Shown: positions 21,262 through 29,185, numbered from the stretch's first letter. The stretch is DNA of 64,000 bases from Bradyrhizobium sp. B124 (GCF_038967635.1 NZ_CP152413.1:1426001-1490000), one strand, 5' to 3'. Notes: generated by a model not told the origin, from the letters alone. Numbers and translations: made by a program.

Positions 21262-22320
21262 ATGAACTCGATTGTAACCCTCGACAGCATTCTTGAGCCG
21301 GCCGTTGTCCCGGCGATCACTGCCGCCGAGCTGTTCGGCACCGGTCGAGTTGACGCGATCCTGACCGCGATCGAGACGCAGGTTCGCGGCGAGATTATCG
21401 ACATTTCGACGGAAGCCGGCCGCAAAGCGGCAAAGTCGCTCGCCTACAAGGTGGCCCGTTCCAAGACGATCCTCGATGAGATCGGCAAGGAGCACGTCGC
21501 CGACATCAAGGCGAAATCCGCCGCGATCGACAAGGAGCGCAAGACGCTGCGCGACCGGCTCGACCTCCTCAACGAGGAAGTCCGCAAGCCCGTCACCGAT
21601 TGGGAGGAAGCCGAGGCGAACCGCGTCAGCGCGCACGAAGGCGCGATTGTCGCCGTGATCGAGGCCGCCCGACAGGCCGCAGGCAAGCCGGCGAGCCTGA
21701 TCCGCGAGCTAGTCGACATCGTTGCAGGGTACGGGCGCCGCGACTGGCAGGAATTCGGAGAGCGCGGCACCGCCGCCGTTGTGGAGGCGCTGAAAACCCT
21801 CAGCGAAGCACTCACCACCGCCGAGACGATCGAGCGCGAGCGCGCCGAACTGGAAGCGCTCCGCGCCGAGGCCGAGGCCCTGCGCGCAGAGAAGGCCGCC
21901 CGCGAGGAAGCCGAGGCGCAAGCCAAGCGCGACCGCGAAGCCGCCGAGCGAGCCAAGCGCGACCGCATCGAGGCCGAGGCACGCGAGAAGGCCCGCGCCG
22001 AGCAGGCGAAGCGCGACCAGGAGGCCGCCGTTGCTCGCGTGCGCGAGGAAGAACAGAAGCGCGCCGCCGAGGCGATCGAGCGCGCCCGCAAGGCCGAGCG
22101 CGAGCGCATCGAACAGGAAGCCCGCGACGCCGCGGCGAAGAAGGCCGCCGAGGAAGCCGCCGAGCAGAAGCGCCAGGCGAACAAGCGCCACCGACAGAAG
22201 GTGCAGGCCGAAATCTGCAACGCAATCACGATGGAGTGCGGCCTTACCGAAGAACAATTGAGCTTCCTGTGGAAGGCGCTCGACGCCGGCCGCATCCCCC
22301 ACGTTTCCGTCAACTACTGA
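21262..22320 (+). CDS. Coiled-coil protein between annealase and exonuclease
   Basis: A 352-residue protein. The first 110 residues are globular-helical (TQVRGEIIDISTEAGRKAAK, then SLAYKVARSKTILDEIGKEH). Residues about 185-315 form a long, highly charged single-helix or coiled coil of E/R/A/K repeats (REEAEAQAKRDREAAERAKR). A small C-terminal domain (CNAITMECGLTEEQLSFLWK) follows. Similar proteins sit upstream of exonucleases in other temperate phages; their role is unknown to me. It may tether annealase and exonuclease. Confidence 0.7.
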   Translation: MNSIVTLDSILEPAVVPAITAAELFGTGRVDAILTAIETQVRGEIIDISTEAGRKAAKSLAYKVARSKTILDEIGKEHVADIKAKSAAIDKERKTLRDRLDLLNEEVRKPVTDWEEAEANRVSAHEGAIVAVIEAARQAAGKPASLIRELVDIVAGYGRRDWQEFGERGTAAVVEALKTLSEALTTAETIERERAELEALRAEAEALRAEKAAREEAEAQAKRDREAAERAKRDRIEAEAREKARAEQAKRDQEAAVARVREEEQKRAAEAIERARKAERERIEQEARDAAAKKAAEEAAEQKRQANKRHRQKVQAEICNAITMECGLTEEQLSFLWKALDAGRIPHVSVNY

Positions 22321-22329
22321 GGCCAGCCA

Positions 22330-22938
22330 GTGCAGATTATCAACGTCGAACAGAATTCCCCCGAGTGGTTCGCGGCGCGCCGCGGCATCCCGACCGCCTC
22401 GCAATTCAAGGCAATCTTGGCAAAGGGCGAAGGCAAGACCCGCCGCGCCTACATGCTGAAACTCGCCGGAGAGATCATCAGCGGCGAGAAGATGGAGAGC
22501 TTTTCCAACGACTACACCGAGCGCGGGCACGAATTCGAGCCGATCCTGCGCGACCTCTATTGTTTCGAGACCGGCGCGCAACTCGAGCGCGTCGGCTTCA
22601 TCCGAAACGGCCGCGTCGGTTGCTCGCCGGATAGCCTGATCGGCACCGATGGCGGCTTGGAAATCAAGAGCCAGTCCCCGCACCTGTTGATTGAAACGAT
22701 CCTCAAGGACGAATTCCCGCCCGAGCACAAGGCCCAGGTGCAGGGAACGCTTTGGGTCACCGGCCGGCAATGGTGGGACATCGCCGTAGGCTACAAGGGC
22801 ATGCCGCTGTTCCGGAAGCGCACGCACCGGGACGAGAAGTACATCCAGAGCCTCGCGACCGAAGTCGACCGGTTCAACGCCGAGCTTGACGCCGTTGTGG
22901 CGCAGATCCGCCGGCATGGCGAGGCGGTGGCGGCATGA
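22330..22938 (+). CDS. YqaJ/lambda-type phage exonuclease
   Basis: A PD-(D/E)XK nuclease that would resect DNA ends for the ERF annealase. GTG start at 22330; 202 residues. The N-terminus QNSPEWFAARRGIPTASQFK is the conserved YqaJ opening. The active site is visible: Glu in YTERGHEFEPILRDLY, Asp in VGCSPDSLIG, then LEIKSQSP (ExK). EHKAQVQGTLWVTGRQWWD supplies the conserved Gln-helix. Length fits this family. Confidence 0.9.
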   Translation: MQIINVEQNSPEWFAARRGIPTASQFKAILAKGEGKTRRAYMLKLAGEIISGEKMESFSNDYTERGHEFEPILRDLYCFETGAQLERVGFIRNGRVGCSPDSLIGTDGGLEIKSQSPHLLIETILKDEFPPEHKAQVQGTLWVTGRQWWDIAVGYKGMPLFRKRTHRDEKYIQSLATEVDRFNAELDAVVAQIRRHGEAVAA

Positions 22939-23129
22939 GCGTTGCCAGCATTCCCGACAGCGAGCTTTTACGCCGCGCCGTGATCCAAAGCCGCGCCCGC
23001 GACTGCCGGAAGGGGCAGCAGCACGCCAGGTGGGAAGCCGTCATGGACAATTTTCTACTCGGCTCGAGCTATGCCGTCGAGCTTTGCCGGCGGTTCGATC
23101 TCGACCCCGACGAATTGGTGAAGCGATGA
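22935..23129 (+). CDS. Small early phage protein
   Basis: A 64-residue product beginning MSVASIPDSELLRRAVIQSR and then ARDCRKGQQHARWEAVMDNF. The C-terminal part SSYAVELCRRFDLDPDELVK looks like a short helical module as in HTH proteins. ATG overlaps the exonuclease stop and its stop overlaps the NinB start. Related short proteins are common in Rhizobiales phage early regions. Confidence 0.65.
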   Translation: MSVASIPDSELLRRAVIQSRARDCRKGQQHARWEAVMDNFLLGSSYAVELCRRFDLDPDELVKR

Positions 23130-23530
23130 CAGGCCGCGCCCTCCTCGTCCTCTCGTCCCGCGCGATCCGGGAGAAGGCCATTGACTGGATAATGCGCCTT
23201 CCCCCGGGAACGCGCGTCGAGTTCAAGGAGCCGCAGCGCACGCTTGAGCAGAACGACCGCATGTGGGCGATGCTGACCGACATCGCCCGCCAATGCACCC
23301 TCAACGGGCGTCGCTGGTCGACCGATCAGTGGAAGGTGATCTTCCTGCATGAGCTGGGCCGCGAAGCGCAATTCATCCCATCGCTAACGGGCAGCTTCAT
23401 TCCCTACGGGCAATCCAGCTCTGACCTTGGCGTCAAGGAAATGTCCGACCTCATCGAAAGCATGTTCGCATATGGCGCCGAGAACGGCGTTCGCTGGAGC
23501 GATCCGAAGTTGCAGGAGAACGCCGCTTGA
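23126..23530 (+). CDS. ninB: NinB-like recombination protein
   Basis: NinB (Orf) of lambda supports phage recombination and binds single-stranded DNA. The 134-residue product contains the family pattern VEFKEPQRTLEQNDRMWAML, TDIARQCTLNGRRWSTDQWK and VIFLHELGREAQFIPSLTGS, with SSSDLGVKEMSDLIESMFAY near the end. Start ATG 23126 overlaps the previous stop; longer in-frame upstream extension would overlap two genes. The place after the exonuclease matches its expected role. Confidence 0.85.
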   Translation: MTGRALLVLSSRAIREKAIDWIMRLPPGTRVEFKEPQRTLEQNDRMWAMLTDIARQCTLNGRRWSTDQWKVIFLHELGREAQFIPSLTGSFIPYGQSSSDLGVKEMSDLIESMFAYGAENGVRWSDPKLQENAA

Positions 23531-23799
23531 CCGACACCGGGCAACTGACGTTCACGACGCTGGGCGGCGAGACCGTCACCGTGAAGAAGCGTGGCAAGCA
23601 CTACATCCAGCCGCGCGGCTATTTCCAGCCGCCGGGCACCGGCCCGGGCGGCGAGACGTGCGGGAGCTGCGAGCACATCACCCGCAGCCGCCATTTTGCC
23701 AAATGCGAACTGTCCCGCGGTCGATGGACCCGGAGCCGCGGCACCGACATTCTGGTGAAGGCGCCGGCGTGCCGCCGCTGGGAGGCCGCCAGCGAATGA
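23527..23799 (+). CDS. Small Cys-rich (zinc-ribbon-like) phage protein
   Basis: Starts at TTG 23527 overlapping the NinB stop (TTGA); 90 residues. The C-terminal half has CGSCEHITRSRHFAKCELSR followed by a Cys in VKAPACRRW, four Cys that could bind one zinc ion. Such proteins accompany NinB and HNH genes in many proteobacterial phages. Function unknown; nucleic acid binding is plausible. Confidence 0.65.
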   Translation: MTDTGQLTFTTLGGETVTVKKRGKHYIQPRGYFQPPGTGPGGETCGSCEHITRSRHFAKCELSRGRWTRSRGTDILVKAPACRRWEAASE

Positions 23800-24188
23800 G
23801 CCGCACCGTCGCCGAGTGGATCGGGAAAACCGACGACAGCCGGCCGCCGCCGCATGTCCGCCTGCGCATTTTCGAGAGCTTCGGCGGCATCTGCCATTTT
23901 TCCGGCATCAAGATCCGGCCCGGCGACCATTGGGACGTCGACCACGTTAAGGCGCTCATCAACGGCGGCGAGAACCGCGAAAGCAATATGGCGCCGATCC
24001 TGCGCGGGAAACCGCACAAGGAGAAAACGGCCCAGGACGTCGCCGAGAAATCCCGGAACTACCGAAAGCGGGCAAAGCACGTCGGCGCACTCCCGCCGTC
24101 GCGTCAGAAGATCCAGAGCCGCAGTTTCGCAAAGGCGCCGGCCAGGCGCACCGCATCATCACCGATCGAAAAATGGAGGGGATATTGA
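23796..24188 (+). CDS. HNH endonuclease
   Basis: A 130-residue protein starting MSRTVAEWIGKTDDSRPPPH. The HNH core is visible: CHFSGIKIRPGDHWDVDHVK (DH as the first metal and base pair), then LINGGENRESNMAPILRGKP with the Asn, and HKEKTAQD with the last His. A basic C-terminal tail follows. ATG overlaps the previous stop. It may cut DNA for packaging or recombination; it is far from the terminase genes, so a recombination-linked role is more natural. Confidence 0.8.
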   Translation: MSRTVAEWIGKTDDSRPPPHVRLRIFESFGGICHFSGIKIRPGDHWDVDHVKALINGGENRESNMAPILRGKPHKEKTAQDVAEKSRNYRKRAKHVGALPPSRQKIQSRSFAKAPARRTASSPIEKWRGY

Positions 24189-24430
24189 AGCGCGGCCTAT
24201 CGAAGCAGGAAGCGGCCCATTACTGCGGCTGCGAGACCCTCGCTGCCTTCGATCAGTGGCGCGCCAAGGGCATTGTGCCAGGCCCTATCCCCGGGACCAC
24301 CCGATGGGACCGGAAGGCACTGGACGCCGCCCTAGACCGCGCCAGCGGCCTTGTGACAGCATCCGAGCCGGAACTGTCCCCCTATCAGCGGTGGAAGGCC
24401 GAGAATGCGCGTAAGACAGAAGCCGCTTAG
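24185..24430 (+). CDS. Excisionase-like small HTH protein
   Basis: I place the start at TTG 24185, which overlaps the HNH stop (TTGA) and has GGAGG five bases upstream; an ATG at 24173 inside that Shine-Dalgarno is the alternative. The 81-residue product reads KRGLSKQEAAHYCGCETLAA, then FDQWRAKGIVPGPIPGTTRW DRKALDAAL. This is a MerR/AlpA-type winged helix as in recombination directionality factors. It directly precedes and overlaps the integrase gene, which supports an Xis role. Confidence 0.7.
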   Translation: MKRGLSKQEAAHYCGCETLAAFDQWRAKGIVPGPIPGTTRWDRKALDAALDRASGLVTASEPELSPYQRWKAENARKTEAA

Positions 24431-25472
24431 GCTAAAGGGCATCAAGCGCACCAAAAAGCGCATGGCTGACGGTTCGATCAAGGTCTTTCTGTACCACCGC
24501 GCCACCGGCCTGCCCCTCGACCCTGACCGCCTCGTTGAAACCTACGCCGAGGCCGAGAGGAAAGCCCGGCGCGCCGGCGAAAAGACGCTGACGGATCTGA
24601 TCCGCTTTTTCGATACGTCAGAGACGTTCAACACCCTCAGCGAGGAGACCCGGAAACAGTATCCATGGAAGCTCAAAAGGATTGAGACCAAATGGGGCAC
24701 CGTTCCCGAAGACACGTTCAACAACCAGGATGACGCCGACGCCTTCGCCGCCGACGCGCTCGCGTGGCATCAGGAGATTGGCAAGGCTTCGCGCCGATCA
24801 GCCGACAACCTCATGTCGGCACTGTGCCGCGTGCTCAGCTTCGCGAAGGAAAAACGGCGGATCAAATATCATCCGATCCCCTCGTTTGAGCGGCTGTACA
24901 AGAGCAACCGTTCCGAACAGACGTGGGCGGAGGAGTTGCAGCAGAATTTTATCCGGACGGCCCGGCCGGCGATGCAAACCGCCATGATCCTGGTCCGCAA
25001 CACGGCAATGCGGGCGATCGACATCCGGAAATTCCCATGGACGCGCTACGACGGCCAGCGCGTGCAAATCCGCTCCCAGAAAACCGGCAAACTGCTCTGG
25101 ATCCCCGCCACACGCGAGCTGCGCGCCCATCTGGACTGCCTGACCCGCACCGGCGCCCTGGTGATGCTCACACCCACAGGGAAGGCCTATACACGGCGCT
25201 ATTTCAATGAGCACTGGCGCGAGGACGCGGACGCGGTTGGTGCAGGTGAGCTCAATTTCCATGACAACCGAGGCACCGCCGCTACGCTGCTGGCGGAGGC
25301 CGGCGCGACAGCGCCCGAGATCGCCGAGGCGCTTTGCTGGACGGTCGACAAGGCGCAGCGCGTGATTGACATGTACCTTGCTCGTCGCGGCGTGCTTGCG
25401 GCCAATGCAATCCAGAAGCTGGAGGACTACCGAGACAAGGCGAGCCGGGATGGAAAAGAGGCCGCCAACTGA
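24405..25472 (+). CDS. int: Phage tyrosine integrase
   Basis: Catalyses site-specific integration. The 355-residue protein has an N-terminal arm, a core-binding domain (residues about 70-160) and a catalytic domain. Visible catalytic residues: Arg203 (NTAMRAIDIRKF), His286 and Arg289 (FHDNRGTA), and Tyr324 (VIDMYLARR). A Trp (CWTV, 312) may occupy the second His position. It overlaps the excisionase-like gene. The gene runs towards tRNA-Pro at 26849, the likely attachment site. Confidence 0.9.
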   Translation: MRVRQKPLRLKGIKRTKKRMADGSIKVFLYHRATGLPLDPDRLVETYAEAERKARRAGEKTLTDLIRFFDTSETFNTLSEETRKQYPWKLKRIETKWGTVPEDTFNNQDDADAFAADALAWHQEIGKASRRSADNLMSALCRVLSFAKEKRRIKYHPIPSFERLYKSNRSEQTWAEELQQNFIRTARPAMQTAMILVRNTAMRAIDIRKFPWTRYDGQRVQIRSQKTGKLLWIPATRELRAHLDCLTRTGALVMLTPTGKAYTRRYFNEHWREDADAVGAGELNFHDNRGTAATLLAEAGATAPEIAEALCWTVDKAQRVIDMYLARRGVLAANAIQKLEDYRDKASRDGKEAAN

Positions 25473-25481
25473 GGCGGCCTC
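25458..25481. terminator. Palindrome at the end of int, probable bidirectional terminator
   Basis: GAGGCCGCC and GGCGGCCTC form a perfect 9-bp stem around AACTGA, which includes the int stop codon. There is no T-run. It separates int from the convergent small genes at 25578-26087. Related sequences recur at 25757 and 25962. Confidence 0.45.
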
Positions 25482-25492
25482 TGATTGAGCGA

Positions 25493-25540
25493 CCCCAGCA
25501 ACCATTGGGGGCCTATGTGAAGGAAGGCTAGTTGCTGGGG
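25493..25540. repeat. Inverted repeat CCCCAGCAAC / GTTGCTGGGG
   Basis: Two perfect 10-base arms at 25493-25502 and 25531-25540 with a 28-base loop, directly after int. It could be a hairpin in a transcript end or an integrase/excisionase arm site. Nothing else marks it. Confidence 0.45.
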
Positions 25541-25577
25541 CCATCTACCCGGCTCGATGCGCCGAGCGAGGTTGCGT

Positions 25578-25661
25578 TTAGCCGAAAAGCAGAGCGGCGG
25601 CCGCCAGTGCAACAGGGCAAAGTCCGAGAGCGATGGCAAACACCTTGTAGATGTCAGTCAT
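25578..25661 (-). CDS. Tiny membrane peptide
   Basis: A 27-residue peptide MTDIYKVFAIALGLCPVALA plus AAALLFG: nearly all one hydrophobic helix. Its ATG overlaps the stop of the next upstream tiny gene (ATGA). Only coupling and composition support it. A toxin-like, holin-like or superinfection-exclusion peptide would look like this, but none is proven. Confidence 0.4.
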   Translation of the reverse strand: MTDIYKVFAIALGLCPVALAAAALLFG

Positions 25662-25741
25662 GACGCAACCCCAGCGCGTTTGGCAAATAGCCTACGCCGA
25701 TAGAGCAGTTGCGCCAGTGCAATTAGTGCCCAGCCGTACAT
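25658..25741 (-). CDS. Tiny membrane peptide with basic tail
   Basis: A 27-residue peptide MYGWALIALAQLLYRRRLFA, then KRAGVAS: a short hydrophobic helix followed by a basic segment. It overlaps the next gene by ATGA. No clear Shine-Dalgarno is visible. Support is modest. Confidence 0.35.
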   Translation of the reverse strand: MYGWALIALAQLLYRRRLFAKRAGVAS

Positions 25742-25795
25742 GGGCGAGAACGACACAAGAGGCCACCAACTAAGGCGGTCTTACTACATTTTATC

Positions 25796-25951
25796 TCATC
25801 GCTTCCGCTTCGGGGGTGGATCGGACTCCTCCAGACGTTCTTTCAAAACCGTCTCAATAAAATTGGTCAGCGTTCGGTTCTCTAGCTCTGCCTGCTCATG
25901 CGCTCGCGCCAGCAATTCAGCTTCCACGCGGATCGTCATCACTTGCTTCAT
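25796..25951 (-). CDS. Ribbon-helix-helix (Arc/CopG-type) DNA-binding protein
   Basis: A 51-residue protein, too short for routine gene finding: MKQVMTIRVEAELLARAHEQ, then AELENRTLTNFIETVLKERL and a basic tail ending PPPKRKR. A beta strand with alternating T-I-R-V, followed by two helices joined by a short turn (ENRTLTNFIETVL), is the classic RHH fold. It probably represses its own promoter. It lies among tiny membrane peptides between int and tRNA-Pro. Confidence 0.7.
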   Translation of the reverse strand: MKQVMTIRVEAELLARAHEQAELENRTLTNFIETVLKERLEESDPPPKRKR

Positions 25952-25985
25952 GCCGGTTTCCAAGGGGACCACAACTGAGGCGGCC

Positions 25986-26087
25986 TCAACGGACCATCAG
26001 CATGGTAACGCTGGCGAAGAGAATGCAGGTACTCAGCGCAACTGCTAGAAGCGATTGCGCTTTTAGCCGATCAAGTTTGCGTTCCAT
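25986..26087 (-). CDS. Tiny membrane peptide
   Basis: A 33-residue peptide: MERKLDRLKAQ followed by the hydrophobic span SLLAVALSTCILFASVTMLM and VR. GGCGGG lies about 6 bases before the ATG. It is upstream of the RHH gene on the same strand, with 34 bases between them. Unknown function. Confidence 0.45.
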   Translation of the reverse strand: MERKLDRLKAQSLLAVALSTCILFASVTMLMVR

Positions 26088-26188
26088 GATTTTTCCCGCC
26101 TCGTTACCAACCTGCCTTAAGTTACAAAGTGAACACTTGTTCCTAGGGCGCGCAGTAATCCTCACATGGAACGATTTTCGGTGAGACG

Positions 26189-26398
26189 TCAGACGGGCGC
26201 GTGCAGCTCCCCGCGAAGCCAGCGGTTTGTCTTTAGGGATTTCATGGGGTCAACCAGATCGGCGACAATCTGGTGGATGTCCTCGCACACCTGGCACTCA
26301 TAGGTGCGGATTTGAAGGCCCCGCGGCCGTCGGGTGATGCGCACCAGCGGCATTGCCGTTAGACATGCCGGGCATAAGTCGTCTGAATGGTAGGCCAT
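26189..26398 (-). CDS. Small zinc-ribbon-like protein
   Basis: ATG 26398 (MAYHSDDLCPACLTAMPLVR) is chosen; an earlier start would add a low-quality stretch. The 69-residue product has two CxxC motifs (CPAC and CQVC) separated by 25 residues (RGLQIRTYECQVCEDIHQIV), consistent with a one-zinc ribbon. Similar short proteins are frequent in Bradyrhizobium. It could already be host chromosome or a prophage cargo gene. Confidence 0.65.
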   Translation of the reverse strand: MAYHSDDLCPACLTAMPLVRITRRPRGLQIRTYECQVCEDIHQIVADLVDPMKSLKTNRWLRGELHAPV

Positions 26399-26790
26399 GT
26401 TTTCGCGCCTTAACTCAGGCGGGAGCACGATACTCTCAGTCACCAATTGTTGCCGTTGATGGTTCGGTGATGGGGCAATGCTCGCATGTCCGGTAGCCGT
26501 CTTACTGGTCAATTGAGAACACATTGGCAAAAAGTTAACGAGGCGCTGCCAGCCACCAGAACAGAAGGCGCCCTATGGAATTTGATGGGGGCAGAACATC
26601 CAATTGGGTTCTCTGTGTCCTACTGAGAACATCGCCCAAGCTCCGGTTTCCGCTCGGTTAGTTCAAAACAGGCCACTCCCAAATTCAACTTAGGCCACTA
26701 GGGGATAAAACCGGCCAGCACCCTTCGTTCCCATGAGAACGGACTCGAAAATCAGAACGCTGCGCGAACGAAATTGACAACCAAATGGCA
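26399..26790. other. Intergenic stretch at the prophage edge
   Basis: About 390 bases with no convincing gene in either strand, between the zinc-ribbon gene and the tRNA. It contains several stop codons in all frames and no tandem repeat. The prophage right boundary may be here or at the tRNA itself. Confidence 0.4.
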
Positions 26791-26817
26791 ACGGGCGGTG
26801 CGTTGGCAACCGCCCGT
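26791..26817 (-). terminator. Hairpin downstream of tRNA-Pro
   Basis: ACGGGCGGT and ACCGCCCGT form a perfect 9-bp stem around TGCGTTGGC. On the minus strand it follows the tRNA 3' end by 31 bases and is followed by TTGCCATTT, a moderate T-rich tail. Probable tRNA transcription terminator. Confidence 0.55.
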
Positions 26818-26848
26818 CCCGATCCGCCATTGAATGCATTAAGGAAAA

Positions 26849-26926
26849 TGGTCGGAGCGAGAGGATTTGAACCTCCGACCCCTAGTCTCCCAGACTAGTG
26901 CGCTAACCGGGCTGCGCCACGCTCCG
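26849..26926 (-). tRNA. tRNA-Pro (anticodon GGG), probable prophage attachment site
   Basis: A complete cloverleaf: acceptor arms CGGAGCG/CGCTCCG, D-loop AGCCCGGTTAGCGC, anticodon arm CTAGT-CTGGGAG-ACTAG with GGG in the centre, T-arm GGAGG-TTCAAAT-CCTCT, discriminator A and an encoded CCA. Its 3' end points towards int (1.38 kb away). Phage integrases often use tRNA 3' halves, restoring the gene after insertion, so this is the best candidate att site. Confidence 0.93.
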
Positions 26927-27024
26927 ATGCCGTTCCATTAGCTGCGATCCTGCGTTCGCGCAAGGCGGAGCAGGCCCTTTAAGGGCTGCAATCCGGCCCC
27001 GGTTCCCATGGCAGCTTCCTTGGC

Positions 27025-27618
27025 TCAGCCGTCCTTCATCGCCGCGTCGATCAGTTGCCGGCAGGCGACCAGCTCCTGCAGCGCGCGTTCGAGCCGCTCC
27101 CGATCGACTGGCGGAACGGTCGGGCGCACCGGCGGCGTAGCCGACGCCTTGCCCGGGTGGGCGTGCGCCTTGTAGGTCGACAGGATCGGATCCACATCGG
27201 GATCGACGAATCGGTAGTCGATTCCCCCCTCGTCGCCGTCGCCCTCCTCGCCGTCGAAATCGAGGCCGTCATTGCTCTCGAGATCGTCGGGCTCGGCCAT
27301 GCTGTTGCCGACCGCCTCCTCGACCGCGCCGAACGAGACGGCGGCGGTCTGGTCGGCGATGCCCTGCACAGACTTGATGCCGTGCTCTTTCAGGATCCGC
27401 TGCACGCCGCGGATGGTGTAGCCCTCGCCGTAGAGCAGCCGGCGGATGCCCTTGAGCAGGTCGACGTCGTCGGGGCGATAATAGCGGCGTCCGCCGCTGC
27501 GCTTCATCGGCTTGATCTGCGCGAAGCGCGTTTCCCAGAATCTCAGCACATGCTGGGGAATATCGAGCTCATCTGCGACTTCGCTGATGGTACGGAACGC
27601 ATCCGGCGCCTTGTCCAA
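27025..27618 (-). CDS. MerR-family transcriptional regulator
   Basis: The 197-residue protein starts at TTG 27618 with GAGGAG upstream. The MerR winged helix occupies residues 8-80: [60 protein letters not shown]. The C-terminal half is acidic and Pro-rich and lacks the metal-binding Cys of heavy-metal MerR proteins. In alphaproteobacteria this gene regularly follows ihfA, as here, but its targets are unknown to me. Confidence 0.85.
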   Translation of the reverse strand: MDKAPDAFRTISEVADELDIPQHVLRFWETRFAQIKPMKRSGGRRYYRPDDVDLLKGIRRLLYGEGYTIRGVQRILKEHGIKSVQGIADQTAAVSFGAVEEAVGNSMAEPDDLESNDGLDFDGEEGDGDEGGIDYRFVDPDVDPILSTYKAHAHPGKASATPPVRPTVPPVDRERLERALQELVACRQLIDAAMKDG

Positions 27619-27690
27619 ATGCCCGCTCCTCTGGCTTCAATGCCTGGAGCCCTTTCCGTTCCGATCGAAACGGGGCTCCGGATTCTGGTT

Positions 27691-27743
27691 TTGGCGCGTC
27701 TTCTTCACGCGAACCGGGTATCCACTTCGCTTGAAAACGCGCT
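27691..27743. repeat. Dispersed Bradyrhizobium repeat, copy 1
   Basis: The stretch reading CTTCTTCACGCGAACCGGG then TATCCACTTCGCTTGAAAAC GC occurs again, inverted, at 52881-52926 with few differences. It lies downstream of ihfA and overlaps its stop. I know such 40-50 bp elements as highly repeated in Bradyrhizobium intergenic DNA. Confidence 0.7.
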
Positions 27744-28077
27744 AGTCGGCCTTGCTGCCGTCGCCATTGGTGACGGCATGGCCATTGATCCGCTGCTTCA
27801 GGATCGCCGACGGCTTGAACACCATCACCCGCCGCGGCGAGATCGGCACCTCGGTGCCGGTCTTTGGATTGCGCCCGATACGCTGGCCCTTCTTGCGCAC
27901 CATGAAGGAGCCGAATGAGGACAGCTTCACCGTCTCGCCCTTTTCCAGGCAATCGGTGATCTCCTTCAGCACCAACTCGACAAACGCCGACGATTCCGTG
28001 CGCGACAGACCTACCTTTTGGTAGACCGCCTCACACAAATCGACGCGCGTCACTGTTTTTCCGGTTCCCGTGGTCAT
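27742..28077 (-). CDS. ihfA: Integration host factor subunit alpha
   Basis: A DNA-bending nucleoid protein that acts as a heterodimer with IHF beta. ATG 28077 ([20 protein letters not shown]) is chosen over an upstream start because it matches the family N-terminus; 111 residues. The DNA-binding arm signature is intact: [20 protein letters not shown], then [20 protein letters not shown]. It may also serve the neighbouring prophage integrase, since many phage integrases need IHF. Confidence 0.93.
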   Translation of the reverse strand: MTTGTGKTVTRVDLCEAVYQKVGLSRTESSAFVELVLKEITDCLEKGETVKLSSFGSFMVRKKGQRIGRNPKTGTEVPISPRRVMVFKPSAILKQRINGHAVTNGDGSKAD

Positions 28078-28207
28078 CGCCTGCCCCGCACTCTCGGCGA
28101 ACAATTTCTTGACTGAAATTAAAAGCTTAGCGCGCAATGGTCAACAGCGACCAGCATCCGGGCGCTGGAAAGATGCCGGCAACCTGCCGATACTCTTTGC
28201 CGATGCG

Positions 28208-29185
28208 CTACCAGCGCACGAGCGCCGAACCCCAGGTGAAGCCGCCGCCCATCGCCTCGAACAGCACCAGATCGCCCTTCTTGACGCGTCCGTCCCTCAC
28301 GGCAACCGATAGCGCGAGCGGGATCGAGGCCGCCGAGGTGTTGCCGTGCTTGTCGACTGTCAAGACCACCTTCTGCGGCGCAATATGCAGCTTGTGGGCC
28401 GAGGCATCGATGATTCGCTTGTTGGCCTGGTGCGGAATGAACCAGTTGATGTCGTCGGCGGTAAAGCCGGTGGCATTGAACGCATCGACGATCACATCGG
28501 TGATCATGCCGACGGCGTGCTTGAATACCTCGCGGCCCTCCATCCGAAGATGGCCTACTGTCCTGGTCGAGCCGGGACCGCCATCGACGAACAACTTCGA
28601 CTTGTGACGTCCGTCCGAGCGCAGATGCGTCGTCAGCACGCCGGGATCGTCCGTCGTGCCGGAATGCTGCTGCGCTTCCAGCACCACCGCGCCGGCGCCA
28701 TCGCCGAACAGCACGCAGGTACCGCGGTCGTTCCAGTCGAGGATACGCGAGAAGGTTTCGGCGCCGATCACTAGGGCCCGCTTGTGGGCCCCGGCGCGCA
28801 GGAAATTGTCCGCGGTGGTCAGCGCAAAGACGAAGCCGGAGCACACCGCCTGCAGATCAAACGCGACGCCGTGGTTGATGCCGAGCGCGTGCTGGACCGC
28901 GACCGCGGTCGCCGGAAACGTGTTGTCGGGCGTCGAGGTCGCCAGCACGATCAGGTCGATCGACTGGGCGTCGATCTTGGCATCGGCGAGCGCGGCGCGC
29001 GCCGCGTTGATCGCGAGATGCGAGGTGAACTCGTCATCGGCGGCGATGTGCCGCTCGCTGATGCCGGTGCGCTGCACGATCCAGTCATCGGACGTGTCGA
29101 TTCGGCTCGCCAGTTCGGCATTGGTCAAAACCCGCTCCGGCAGATATGAGCCGCAGCCGAGCACTACCGAACGTATCGCAGTCAC
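28208..29185 (-). CDS. fabH: Beta-ketoacyl-ACP synthase III
   Basis: Condenses acetyl-CoA with malonyl-ACP to start fatty acid synthesis. GTG start at 29185, 325 residues. The thiolase-type triad is visible: Cys in [12 protein letters not shown], His in [14 protein letters not shown] and Asn in [26 protein letters not shown] is the conserved Gly-rich block. Its start overlaps the plsX stop by four bases, linking phospholipid and fatty acid initiation in one operon. Confidence 0.95.
   Translation of the reverse strand: MTAIRSVVLGCGSYLPERVLTNAELASRIDTSDDWIVQRTGISERHIAADDEFTSHLAINAARAALADAKIDAQSIDLIVLATSTPDNTFPATAVAVQHALGINHGVAFDLQAVCSGFVFALTTADNFLRAGAHKRALVIGAETFSRILDWNDRGTCVLFGDGAGAVVLEAQQHSGTTDDPGVLTTHLRSDGRHKSKLFVDGGPGSTRTVGHLRMEGREVFKHAVGMITDVIVDAFNATGFTADDINWFIPHQANKRIIDASAHKLHIAPQKVVLTVDKHGNTSAASIPLALSVAVRDGRVKKGDLVLFEAMGGGFTWGSALVRW

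Noticed and set aside
22330..24188. Phage defence or anti-defence island
   Set aside because: The genes are a normal recombination module (YqaJ, NinB, HNH) of a temperate phage.
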